From Trogon surrucura (taxonomy: Eukaryota > Chordata > Aves > Trogoniformes > Trogonidae), in NCBI GenBank assembly GCA_020746105.1, contig CM036636.1, forward strand, positions 3,162,001 through 3,226,000: a stretch of 64,000 nucleotides of DNA, read 5' to 3'. Numbering within the stretch: position 1 is the stretch's first letter; the number at the start of each line of letters is the position of its first letter. The translations under genes were made by a program, and so were the position numbers. Below, piece after piece: positions 49,001 through 60,330 of the stretch. The notes beneath the pieces were generated by a model. The model did no database searches, was not told where the DNA came from, and worked only from the letters and a program-made list of their open reading frames with translations.

Positions 49001-51580
49001 ACATATTTTTAACCTTGCACGACAACAAAACACTTGAGTCTTCTAAATACTCACATAAATGTTATTGGCTTCTGAACTATAACCAATTCTAGCCTGAAAA
49101 CAAGCAGAAATTGAGCATCTTAAGGCAGAGTTCAGCAGGTCAAAAGATATGCAGTCTAGCACAGTGCCTTATAGGCCAGAGTGAATTATAAAAGAAAGAC
49201 CTCTATTACTCAAGAGGTACAAAGTAACACAGGAATCCTCACAGACCACACAAAGGATGGCTATTTTCCACCAAATCTAGATTTGATAGCCAGTGCCCTA
49301 TTGGCAAATAAAATATTTCGATTAGTTTTCTTCCCATTCACAAATACGTTCAACATGTTTGTGGCAGCACGGGCCAAAAAGCTCAAACTGGCCATTCAGT
49401 TGCACCAGACCTTTGACTGGAAAAATTGTATTCATTCAGCCTAAGGATAAAAATGGAATAAAACATTAATCTTTCTACTTACAAATAATAAACCGTTGAA
49501 ATCAAAGCATCTCCGGGCCACATTCATACTGGTGTACATGAAAGACGCAGATCTAAGCTCCTTGAAACTTAACTGTGATTACTGCAATTAGTTAACAATA
49601 CACTTTCAGGATCAATATGGTCAAGGGACCTTGGATTGATTCTGGGTCAACACTTGGTATTTAAATAACCTTCCTAACTGAGCAAAGGCATAATCCTACA
49701 CAAAACCCTCACAAATCACACAGCTGGAAAACATAAGCAACCTGCAAATAATTATCTCAACTACTGCACTTATCGTTCACATTTCCACCAGGCCATCTTG
49801 GGTGACGTGATACGTTCTTTGAGACATGAGTCCAAGTTCCTGATGAACGCTGACAAATGCTCCCTCAACTAAATAGCTCTTTTTGAGTAAGTTGTGTGGC
49901 AGCTCAATGAATCACAGCCACAAGGTAAGCTCACAGCTGCACATATCCATTTCTGCACGTGGTTGTGGGAGGATATAGATGTGCCATGGGGAAAGGAGAT
50001 AAAGCAGAGGAGGAAAAAAAATAAGGAAAAGGTGTCAGGCTAGAGAGCCGAGACACACAGTGATTAGACATTACTCATTTTTTCTGGAATAAATCTTAGA
50101 AGATTCTCTAAACTTCTGAGTTGAGTATTTTCTTCAATTCCTCTGGGCAGGCAAATTACAAAGGTTCATTGCACATGAATAAGCATATTTGCAAGACTTC
50201 CTGTAAATCCAGTGACTTATCCAGGCAGTTTGGCTTTTAGTTTTACCGGGAAGCGGCTTGTTATTAGTATATTCATAAAAACTGAGTGAATTTGCTGCCA
50301 GCAACTATCTTTCAGCTGCCATTAAATAAATAAGCCTTAAACCAGAGATCTTTGGCTGGACAACCAGTTTAGGCTTTTATTTGCAAACCCTTTCACCTGG
50401 AATGGTTGTAGCAGCACACACGTATCCCTAACTCTGCAGCAGCAGGCACTTCTTGACAGGGAGAGATGACTGCAAACCAGTCCTCAACATCTTTCACAGG
50501 CAGGGAAGCCAACATCGGGCTGAGCCCTCCTGCATTGCAGCCAGCAGCATTGAGTGTCCTAGAGCATTTCTCTGAATACAGCATGGACAAGCACTGTACT
50601 TGGATGAGAATGAGAAACCACAGCCTGAAAAACAATCGTTTCCACCTTCTCACAGTAAAAAAAAATTCAGTTGCACATGGGCTTTGTTATGCCAAAAGTG
50701 CCACCAACACAACAAAAGAAAGCGAGTAAATAGGATTCACAACAGCAGGCCCCCAACATGCTGCATTAACAACACAGGTCCCAAAAGAACACACTGTGCT
50801 CCTCCTGGAAAGTTAGAAAACAAAAACACCACACACACATACCACTTCCTAATAAAAGTCAGGATTATGCAAGGAACTCAAGTGAGCTGTGCACACCCTT
50901 TCACATAAGATCCTATAGCCAGTCTAGGTTCCTATTCACATCAGTGGCACTACTCCGCATCATATTCTGCTTAGTAAGTTCATTTTGAATGAACTCACCA
51001 GAGTTGTGGTTTCTGCCGCTGCTGCCAGATTAAAATACCTTTGCTTTTGCTCCCACCCCCTCAGATAACAAGAACAACTTATGTTCAAAACCAGGAAAAC
51101 CCATCTAGTCACTACAACAAAAATAGTTGAATAAAACATGTCGAAGATTTTATTTGCTCCAATAGCTCATATCCACATATTAAAATAAGCAAATGTGGAC
51201 ACACCAAAACAGCTCGCATCTTCAAATTTCAACAGAGTAACCCAGAACACAACATTCACGTTCCAGATCCTGTCCTGAGGTACTTATCAGGCTTTCGACA
51301 CTCGGGAAACAATTCTTCTCTATGCAGCCTGAGCCCATCTCGCTCCAGACCCCATCTCTAGTGAGGAAGCAGGCACACGGTACCCTAACTACAGAAAAGT
51401 AATGGCTAGGTGCAGCACGGGTTCCGAGGCTGCAAGTTTGAAGCCTCATTTCTCATCTGCTGCAAGTCAGCACGCACAGAGTCTGGGATTCAAGGCCACA
51501 AGCAGTGCATTACCAGAGAAGTATTCTCCAATTTGTACTGCCTGCACCAAATCAGATGATCAATTTCTTTTTTGTTGTTG
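46059..51580. other. Unique non-coding DNA
   Basis: No gene recognised. A 139-codon plus frame at 47807-48226 matches nothing known to me. The + strand again has more C than G (48781-48840: 20 C, 7 G). Confidence 0.5.
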
Positions 51581-51674
51581 TTGTGGTTTTTTATTGTGTT
51601 TTGATGGTGGATTTCTTTTATGATTTGGGTTTGGGGGTTTTTTTTTTTGGGGGGGGGGGGGGGGATTTTTTTTT
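51569..51674 (+). repeat. T/G-rich tract with an 11-T, 16-G, 9-T block
   Basis: Starting with TTGTTGTTGTTG-type text, the stretch ends in T at 51638-51648, G at 51649-51664, one A, then T at 51666-51674. The 16-G run could form intramolecular G-quadruplex structure and is also a classic site of sequencing length error. It is strand-inverted in composition relative to its A/C-rich surroundings. Confidence 0.9.
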
Positions 51675-54600
51675 AAGTAGTCCCAGTCTTCAGTTGCTCT
51701 TTTGCTTAGATTCTAGGTTCTTAGGTTCGAGATCCAGCATGAGATACAAAAAGAACATCCAAAGCAAGTTTGGGACAAATTGTCAGTTGCCTGTGCTCTA
51801 CTAATACTCAAAACCCAAGGTAACAGAACAACTTCTGGTTTGGTTATGTCTATTTACACAACACTGCACATCCAGGAATATTAATCTTCACTGACTAACT
51901 GTAATAATGCAAGAGGACATTTAATCTCAGTGCATTTACAGCACAGATGCTGTAGTCTGTCACCTTGCATACATGCTGTAATTTAACACTTGCACAGAAA
52001 GCTCCCAGGCAGAACATTTCACATCTATTTTATCCTTCCTTTACAATGTTGTAGAAGCTGTATGAGGATCCTGCCCTTCCCCCAAATATTTCCATTACTA
52101 TTTGCAATGCTTAACACTCCCTGTAGTAATCCTCACAGCAGTGAGCATCACTCTTTGAACTGAAAACAAGCATCAGAGTTGGAGTCATCACATGAATGTG
52201 AGAGACTGATTGGCAACTGCTGCGGCACTGAAGGTTTAGGTCTAATAGAAAGTGGAGATATTTATGCTTCAGGGAAAGCACATCCTCAGGCTGTTTACCC
52301 ACTGAGATTGCAGTAGAGCAGACAATCCCCCTACTTCTGTCAGATAAAGAGGCTCTAGGAAAATGAACACAGACAGACAGTACACAGCACTTGGTTTTCC
52401 TCTCTGAAGTTCAGTGTTGACTGCACATTGTGATCACCACAGGAGTCACGCAGTCCAGGGTTCAGGTGACCAAGGTTTTGAAATCAAAAAATCTGCTTTA
52501 TAGTCATCTGCCTTGTAAAATAGTACCTGGGAAGGTTTGGAAAGGAACACGTGGCTCACAGATGCTTGCTCCATAGACTCTTGAAAGAGTTTTGCCTGCA
52601 ATGCTTAAGGATCTATCCTACCGACTTCCAGTAAAAGTTGACGTTTTAAATGCAGAAGAGTGGTTTTTGGAAGGTAACTGCTCAACTTTGGCAGTGGGTT
52701 ACCTCTAGCTCAATTAAATTCCATGAGAATGAGCATTGTACCTGATTTTATTGCATATATGCCTCTAAGTGATGTTCACTATAGGATGAATTTTATCTAA
52801 AAGGGAACTGTAAAAATATGTAATCCAAAAAAATCCAACTCTGACAGATCAGTAATAAATTATCTGGCACATGTTCCCACCTACTGTCTCATGTAATGTG
52901 GAAGGAATTAAGAAGAATACAGACAGAAAGGAGCAGCAAATAAAAACAGCTTCCTCAAACCTCCAGAGAGGAAAAATAAAATGCCTTAAGGGTTGTTTTG
53001 CATGAGCAGCAGCCACATTAAATGCACCATTACATCACCAGGATAGGCACCATAAAGCTTATATAGCTTCAAAATACTGAAAGACTAGACATACCACCTT
53101 AGACAAGAAGTCCCTGAATACATGGACATCGCACAGGTTTCCTTCACTTTGCCAGGGAGAAACCAAGGTTAGTGACTCTACAGAGCAGTCAAAACGAGAT
53201 GGAGACAAAGGAAGATTTGGAAATGAGGCTAAAGCACAGGTACAAAGTCAATCCAAGATACAAAGCCAAAGACAGGACTGGACACAAACTACAATCACCA
53301 CATGCAAGGAGTCCTGTGAAGGGATGACCAGCCTACCTCCATATATCCAAAGTCCATTGGGAAGAGAGAGCCAGAGGAAAGGTTAGAGACACAACACAGT
53401 TCCAGGCCTGAGTTTAAATGGGTTTTCTAGGCCCTGGACACTGTTGATGGGGGTCCCAGGTGAGGGGACCTAATTCAGACCTAATAGTGGACTCAGGGCC
53501 CTGACACACTCATCATATATTTTTGTTCCTCTAGATTTTATTTCTGCACATTCTAAAGACAAATACAGACAACACAGTTTAACTTGAAAATGGGTGTTTT
53601 GAATACACATAACTAAAGTGTTTTAAGATGCCTCTAACTGAAGCCTCACTTTATTTTTGAACTTTAAACTTCAGATATGAGACTGCCTACAGGTAGCCAG
53701 ACCCCTCACTTTCTAGTCTGAATGCCATTCTATACCTCTAGGCTACCAAAAACTCAGCACAGAACATATGGACATGGTATAAGCTGAACAAGGTATGAGC
53801 TAAAAAAAGCCACAGTCAGCTGCAGCTAGCCAAATCCATAATCATTTTACCCTACAGGGAGAGAGTGCCGTAAGTTTTTCTTGGACTTAGGCAATATGTC
53901 TTCTTACCACAAACCACCAGACACTTCTCCCTACTCCCTTTTAAGCTAAGCCTTGTCCTCTACTGGCAAACCAAAAAGGAAAAACCCTAACAGTTGCCTC
54001 TGATATCATCGACTGAGGGCCATTAGCCTTTCAATGAGCTATTTAACCCTTTCCTCACTTACGTAGGATTTGTCTAGTAGAAGAGGCAAAGTGTAGAGTA
54101 CCAAGGGAGACTCAAGGCTTAAGATCTTCATCTGTGAACTTGCCATATACTCTGTCAACAACAGTCTTGCTAACAAAATCAGCACAAAAGATCAAAGCAA
54201 CATTTCTTGGCTCCTACGTGAGTGAGAAACGCTGTTATAATTTTGTATAGTGAAAAACTGGCTATCCCACAGCTTGCATATAAATGGACTCATGGACATG
54301 CAAAGTTAATGCACTTATAGTAATCAAAGTCAGCCTCTGACACCTACTGGAACACAGTGTTTCAGATACTGGATTATCACACAAGAAAACGCAGAGAGGA
54401 AAAATGTGAGTTTAATATACTGAAAATATTACATCTGAAGCTTCTGAAAATTGTAAGAATGTTTTAAGAACAAAAGACTACTTACTATTCTGGTAACTCT
54501 ACCTTTTAGATGCATGCAGACAACATGCTTGATTTTTCTTCCAGATGCACACAGGTGAGAAACTGCAGATTTGTAGAAACAGCAGCTGAAGTTTTCACAC

Positions 54601-54710
54601 CACTTGTCAGGTCTGGGTGCTATGAAAAAGTCCAAACCCCACAGAGGATTCTGTGTAATCACAGAAATACCTGTCAGGACAAGGAGAACGTTAACAACCC
54701 TGACTGCTCC
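51675..54710. other. Unique non-coding DNA
   Basis: No exon or repeat family recognised. A 94-codon minus frame ending near 54429 begins at GTG with a hydrophobic stretch but no supported gene structure. Confidence 0.45.
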
Positions 54711-55620
54711 CACCTGACCACAGCCATGGCAGGGCTGTATTTAAGACCAGCTGGGGGTGCTGAATCTTTCTCAAGTCACCTGTGGGACTCTGTCTGGTGT
54801 TTTTAGGGTTGGTAGTACAGGGCTCTATGCTGTTTTACTCTTCCAGATTTTGCCCTGCAAGCTTCTCTGGGTGGACCTTGGACCTACCTTATCGCGGTGG
54901 GCTTTCAGCTGCCCTCCCTGGCCTGGTTCCTGCTGCCTTGCTCAGGTATGGCGGGACAGAACGAGCCTGGTGGGACCTCTGCCATGTTGCCCTGCTCAGT
55001 TCTGGTTCAGCAAGCTTAAATCACCTGGACCCTGAGCTGGGCAACCTGGGCCCTGCTCCCCTCTGGGGGGCCAGTCGGGCCTGGGGTTCTGGCTTCCCCA
55101 CAGCAACCCCGCCCCCCGGCCTGGCCGCCAGTTCCTGAGGGGCGCTTGATCTCCCCATGGGTGGCTGGATCCCCTCTGGGCCCTGAGGTAGCCCTTGACA
55201 CCCCACAGCTGCTAAACTGCTCCGGAGCCCAGGCCCCTGTGGGGTTTGGTGCCTGCTCTGGGGGGCGAGGCCCTGAGGGCACCGACAGCCCGGATCAGCC
55301 CCCCTGGGCCCCCCGGCTCTGTCCCAGGCTGGGACCTTCGTCCTCACCTCAGCAAGGTGCTGGTCTCCAGCTCTGCCTCAGGCTGAAAAGACCTCGTGGC
55401 CTCCATTCTCTTCCCTCGCCGTGTCTGCGTGCTGCCTTTCTGACAGGTACGGGGTGTTTTGGGGGGCGCTCACCTTTGCACCATCTCTGGGTTAAAAGGC
55501 TGTGGGAAATAACAGGAATCTCCACGTTCCTCAATCTCTGTCCCTCAAAAATGTGCTTTCCAGAAGGGAGCACGAATCTGGCAGGAATCAGCCGAGGTAC
55601 AAAGGGTGGACTGGAATGAT
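54711..55620. promoter_or_regulatory. GC-rich block, candidate divergent promoter region or unrecognised LTR-type element
   Basis: G+C rises sharply for about 900 bases, highest at 55020-55330. CpG is present but below random expectation by eye, so it is not a textbook island. A TATA-like TATTTAAG lies at 54738-54745 facing right. Donor-like sites are TCAG|GTATGG (54945|54946) and ACAG|GTACGG (55446|55447) on the + strand, and CTGAG|GTGAGG on the minus strand (exon end 55348). The strand composition of the flanks changes here: A/C-rich on the left, G/T-rich on the right. A two-way transcription start would fit. An alternative is a GC-rich LTR or other mobile element bringing its own TATA box; I do not recognise its family. 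Open frames on both strands reflect composition. Confidence 0.4.
54738..54745 (+). promoter_or_regulatory. TATA-like box TATTTAAG
   Basis: Set in GCAGGGCTGTATTTAAGACC, at the left edge of the GC-rich block, so a start site near 54770 would be expected if used. It fits rightward transcription indicated by G/T excess downstream. Function is inferred. Confidence 0.35.
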
Positions 55621-58600
55621 ATTCTAGGTACAGCGTAACTGGTTTTATGTTACTTTGCAGGAGAGGAGAAAAGCAATCTCAGGTTCCTTTTCAATTGAAG
55701 CTCAAAAGGACAGAAAGAAAAAACCAAACTTTTGTCTTCTCACTAGCTCAAGGAAATACACTTTGCATCAATTTATAAGTGTTCTCTTGGACTTGCATCT
55801 TTTAATGTCATTTAATCTTTTGGATAAAAAAAATCATTGACTTAAAACATTGCTTTTGAGTTAATATAAATCCATTTTCAAATTAGAAGATACAGAAAAT
55901 CAATAGAATTTTGATCTTTTCAAAGGTTTTTAATTAGCTACTCTGGCCAAAACTACCTGCTAAGTTCAAGGTGCAAAGAGCTTCAGCAACCCCAGAAAAT
56001 CTTTTTTTACTACTGTTCCCCTCATTTAACCAGCTTCAAAGAATAAATCCGTGTTCCAGCTAAACCACTAAAAATGGAGGTTTTAAACCCATTCCAACCA
56101 TTTTTTCTCCTAAATCACTGATTAGAAGGAAAGGCAGAAATAAACAGTTGAATTTATGCCTAACGAAAGATGGCAAAGAAAGTTTTCTTGATATCTGAAA
56201 AAGCATTTATCTGAACGACTATGAAAGTGTCATTTGCACTGGAAGCCTCTCTGCACTGCAACTGTGTCAACATAATTATTACTGCATTTTTTCCCTTGCT
56301 AGTTGGGGGACCCTTTATGGTGTTGCCAAGTGTCCTTGTCCCAGCCAGATATAAACCCCACGCTGTTTTTCTTGCAGAAGGTTTTGGATTTCCTGTAACT
56401 CTTCCCTCTGTCCTTCATAGGTTTTGAGTACAGACTGTGTGGCGGAATGGGTGTGACAGGTTATTACTAAACCTCTAAATAAGCAGTGAAACTTCTGGAG
56501 ATGTGACATGAGTGGCATTCTGAAGTTCATTTAACTTGTTTTTTAGTTCTAACAACTGAATTTGTCTGAGTTCCTAGCTCTCATGATTTAATAAACATTG
56601 AATGTTTGAGTTTTGCCTTACAGCCACAACTATTGGAATATGGTATTTGAACATGAACATCTTTTTTTGTTCCTTGACTTCATTATAGCTGTAGAGAAAA
56701 TATTGAACACAGGAATCTAAAAATTCCAGAAGCTAAAAGAAAAAAAATCTAGTGAATTACAGCAGTCTTGTGATTAATTTATTGAAATACTTGGGCAAAG
56801 CAACACTGACTCACTGTAGCCATATCTAATATCTTCAAACACCCCTGACAAGGCTACTGCCTGGCCAAGATGTGTGCTTAAAAGTTCCAGCTGTTTACGA
56901 GGTATTTGTGTGGGGGAAGTATGTGGCAATAATTACATTTCTTCTAACTGAAAAATGGTTGAAGGGTTTTTCCTACAAATTCCTCAAAACAAGTGAGCAA
57001 AACCAACTGTGGGCAGGAACTAAAAATAATGTTTAGGACTTGAGCGGTGGATGTAGCTCCCCTGTGTACCCTAGGGTAGCCTAAGGAAACAGGGGTGGCA
57101 CCAGGTTTTCCTCATGGCTGTTTCTGGGCCATCTATGAAATAAACTGTTCTGCAATTGTAGACGAGCAACACTTTGCGGCATTTTCGTTTGTGCTCTACT
57201 CGGGACACTAAGATCAAGAGCAAAACATTAAGAAAAGAAAATACAGATTTGGTGCACCTCCCTTTTATGCTATTCTCTTACCACTGTCAGCCTGGTCTTT
57301 GCAAGGTATTTGTGTAAACTGAACTGCCTGACTCCTGTGACTGGAACACTGACCCCCGATCATGTCTGACATTGGGTTCTACAGAAAAGCCTTTTGGATC
57401 GGTGGTTGGACTTTAACAGATGAAGCCTACAAATGCTTACTAGTCTTGCCTGACTCCCACCTCATCTGTCCCTGTTCTTAAAACCCATCTGTCTGTCTAC
57501 ATGGTTGTCTTGGTTCTCGTTAGGGAAGATCAGGAGGAGAAGCTGTAAAATGGGTTCTCCCATTGTATTTCAGGGGGTCCAAATGCCTCTGTTTCCTTCT
57601 CTTTCAGCTCTGGATAAGTTTTAGCTCATTACCTTTATAAAGTCACGTGTAGCTTACAGGAAGGTAGAGAAACTAAGATAAGCACAGTCATTGTAATTAT
57701 TAAAACATTGCTGCATCTCGACAATTTTATTCATTCCACAGAAGACTTTCATGGATATTTTTGCAAAATTTGGATTCTTTGGAATTTGTTCTAGATTGGC
57801 CCACTCATGCCTTTGCATATTCTTTTGGTTTACACTGGCTCTGTACGTAGCACAAGCCCTGCATCTCGCCTCAGCCCAGAACAGGTTCTCTACAAATGCT
57901 CAAGGCCTGAACTGCAGATATTTGGCACGAGATAGGATTAGCCTCAGTTTATTGTCAAAAAGTTAGGTATTGAGTCAAAGTGGAATGTCTGGCTTGTCTT
58001 ACAGTCAAGGAAGAAACAAGCACTTTAGAAGTGATCTATCACATCACACTTGCACAACTCCTTTGGTTAGTCAGTGGGGATCCTTCTTATTGGGTAGAGA
58101 GGACCATGGAGTGAACTAAAAAGCAGATTTCTGCCATGGCTTACCCAGCAGTAAAAAGAGTTGGGATGGGGTGGGGGGTTACAAGGGTTTAATTTGCCAT
58201 TTCCAAATAAATTTGCCATTTCCGATAAAGATAAACCGTTCTTTTAAAGATTACTATTTGATACCACAGGGATCCATGGCTCACCCTGTCAAGACTGTTG
58301 GATGTGCATCTTTAGAGTACATCTGGGCTTAAGAATCCCAGTGTACAAATAAAGCAGCTTGGTTTGGGAGACAAGCAGACAGGAAGCCCATAACGTGTTT
58401 ATAGCAACAGTTTTTTGGCTTGTATTTATCTGAAGGGGTCCTGCTTTTGGTTTAATTACTAAATTGTGTTCTGCATAAATCACGAGTGAAGTTATATTTA
58501 AAACTGGAGGGTTCTCCTAATGTGAAACATTTTCAAGGGTGCTGCAGTTTGTCAAGCAAGAGCATCAACTGGCCAGAGCAGACTGAGAAAAACAAAAAAC

Positions 58601-59362
58601 CTGAGCAATAATCAAGACTTGTGTGCAGATGAAACTCATGCCAGGTCCTATTGGTTGCACAAAATGCCCAGAACCAAATACTTGGGAGTTCCCCAAGGGA
58701 ATGTAAATGATTGTTCATTCTGTAATTTCTAGAGGTGCATTTCTTGCCTGTAAGATGTGCTGTCCTAGGAGCTCTAGCAGCTTTTTTTCACAGCTGATTT
58801 CAGGGGTGTGTGAGCTACAGACACCCTTAGTGCAGGCTGTATTATCTTGCTTGTGATTTCTATGTCAGAAATGCGCATGCATGAACAGATGGCCTGCATA
58901 TGTGCTATAAATTTTATATTTAGGGGACACATTCAAATGACTGTGCATGTGGTAAAGATCTGATATACAGCAGACTGCTGAGGGAAACAAAAAGAAACCT
59001 CAAATTCTTGTATTTTGGAAGATGAAAGACCAAATACAAGAGCAGTACAGGAGAAAGTATGCCAGGGTGCCTTCACAAGGCTTGCTCTCCTTAGAGCTTT
59101 CACCTCAGCATTCACATTGCAGGATCCATTTGACTCTATGACTTGAAACACCTTAAGAGATGAATCCAAGTGGCTCTTTCTTCTCCAGACGGTACATCTG
59201 AAGGGCATCTTTTCTCCTGCCTCTTCCAAAATCCCTTTCCCAACTACTCCAAGCTGTGAGGGTGACTTGAGTACACAGCACTTGATCGTCTGTACATGGA
59301 AAGCATAACTTCAGCTTAACCAAAACACCAAAGTTGGCTCCAGACTCAAATGCCAGGCTCCT
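55621..59362. other. Unique non-coding DNA, plus strand G/T-rich
   Basis: No exon recognised. The + strand now favours G and T (58141-58200: 21 G, 7 C). A short direct repeat of AATTTGCCATTTCC occurs near 58190-58223. No CR1 was seen from here to the window end, in contrast to the left part. Confidence 0.5.
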
Positions 59363-59400
59363 CTTGTCTTCCCCTGCTCCCCTTGTCTTCCCCTGCTCCC
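59363..59400 (+). repeat. Perfect 19-base tandem duplication
   Basis: CTTGTCTTCCCCTGCTCCC occurs twice in a row (59363-59381 and 59382-59400). It sits at the edge of a moderately GC-rich stretch (59340-59780) in which open frames up to 133 codons on both strands look compositional. Confidence 0.95.
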
Positions 59401-60059
59401 CCGGTTGTGGACAAGGTCTCAGGCATGTTGGGATGTGAAGGGGCTGCAGGGGAAACTACAGGAGGGTGGGTGGGCAGGATGATGGGCAGCCTTTTTATGT
59501 GCAACTAGCAGCAGAGAACACCGGGGAGCCCCTCCTTCCGTGCTTTGTCTGTGTACAGAAGTGCTTTGCGCTGCTCTTGTGGTGCTCTGGTGTGCATGTG
59601 GGGGGTCCTGCAGGGATTCCCCTGGGGCTGCTGGGGTACAAGCTGTGCCTTGCTTGGCTGCTACCTCGACACTGGGCTGGTCTCGCATTAGCCCCCTCGG
59701 GTCTGAACTGCTGTTTTCTCTGGGGGGAGCAAAAAGCAGAGCAAGCTCCTGTGGAAGGGGTGCAGGGGGAGTGTTGGTGCACGTCTTGCTGTATGAGTGT
59801 GCTCATAACGATTCATTGTGTGGAAGCATATTTTTCCTTCACCTAAGTTTCAACAACACACAGAGCTTCCTTGGTATCCATGATGCACAGCTAAAAGAAA
59901 TAAATGGTAAGGATGATACTGTAGAAGACGGGAGGAGATAAAAGCTGTTACTTTCTAGTGGGAATTATTGCTGCTTTCATTTTCACATCAGTGGCATCTC
60001 ATTTCGAATTGATGAATCCACTCATATTTCCATCAAAGTTTTTATAGTAGCCAGTCCTC
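59401..60059. other. Moderately GC-rich stretch, no gene supported
   Basis: Several overlapping frames lie at 59419-59941 on both strands. Their products are rich in Cys, Gly, Leu and Ala in one direction and Ser, Pro and Thr in the other, as expected from complementary GC-rich text. CpG is not notably high. It could be an exon or lncRNA segment, but nothing confirms it. Confidence 0.4.
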
Positions 60060-60330
60060 TTTATTACTGTGATTGTTCAGCATCTCATTGATGATTAAAT
60101 TTTGTTAAAATTTGTTATATGCATATGAATAACATGTAATTCGCTTTTTCCGCTGCCTGGTACCTATTTACTTTTTCCTGGGCAAAAGGAAGCACAAATG
60201 GATGTGTAACATTGCCATATCCATGTATAAGCCTCTCTAAGATCTAATTAGTTAATCCACATGCAAATGAATCTAATTTTTCCTTGCACAATACAATTGT
60301 ATGTTGACTGTCTCTAATATAAAATGTAAA
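60060..60330. promoter_or_regulatory. Candidate conserved enhancer-like segment
   Basis: AT-rich, repeat-free stretch with dense homeodomain and POU-type cores: TGATGATTAAAT, CTAATTAGTTAATC and the perfect octamer ATGCAAAT at 60261-60268. That density resembles developmental enhancers of vertebrates. Conservation cannot be judged from one sequence. Confidence 0.25.

Noticed and set aside
54429-54713. Minus frame with hydrophobic N-terminus, as a secreted protein
   Set aside because: The start is GTG, the hydrophobic stretch is short, and the frame runs out of the GC-rich block without recognisable exon structure or domain.
55016-55619. Overlapping frames of 74-157 codons on both strands
   Set aside because: The products are Gly/Pro/Arg/Ser-rich, as expected from GC-rich DNA read in any frame. 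No domain is recognisable.
59419-59941. Four overlapping frames of 89-133 codons
   Set aside because: They occupy the same bases on opposite strands and are low in motif content. A moderately GC-rich stretch explains them.
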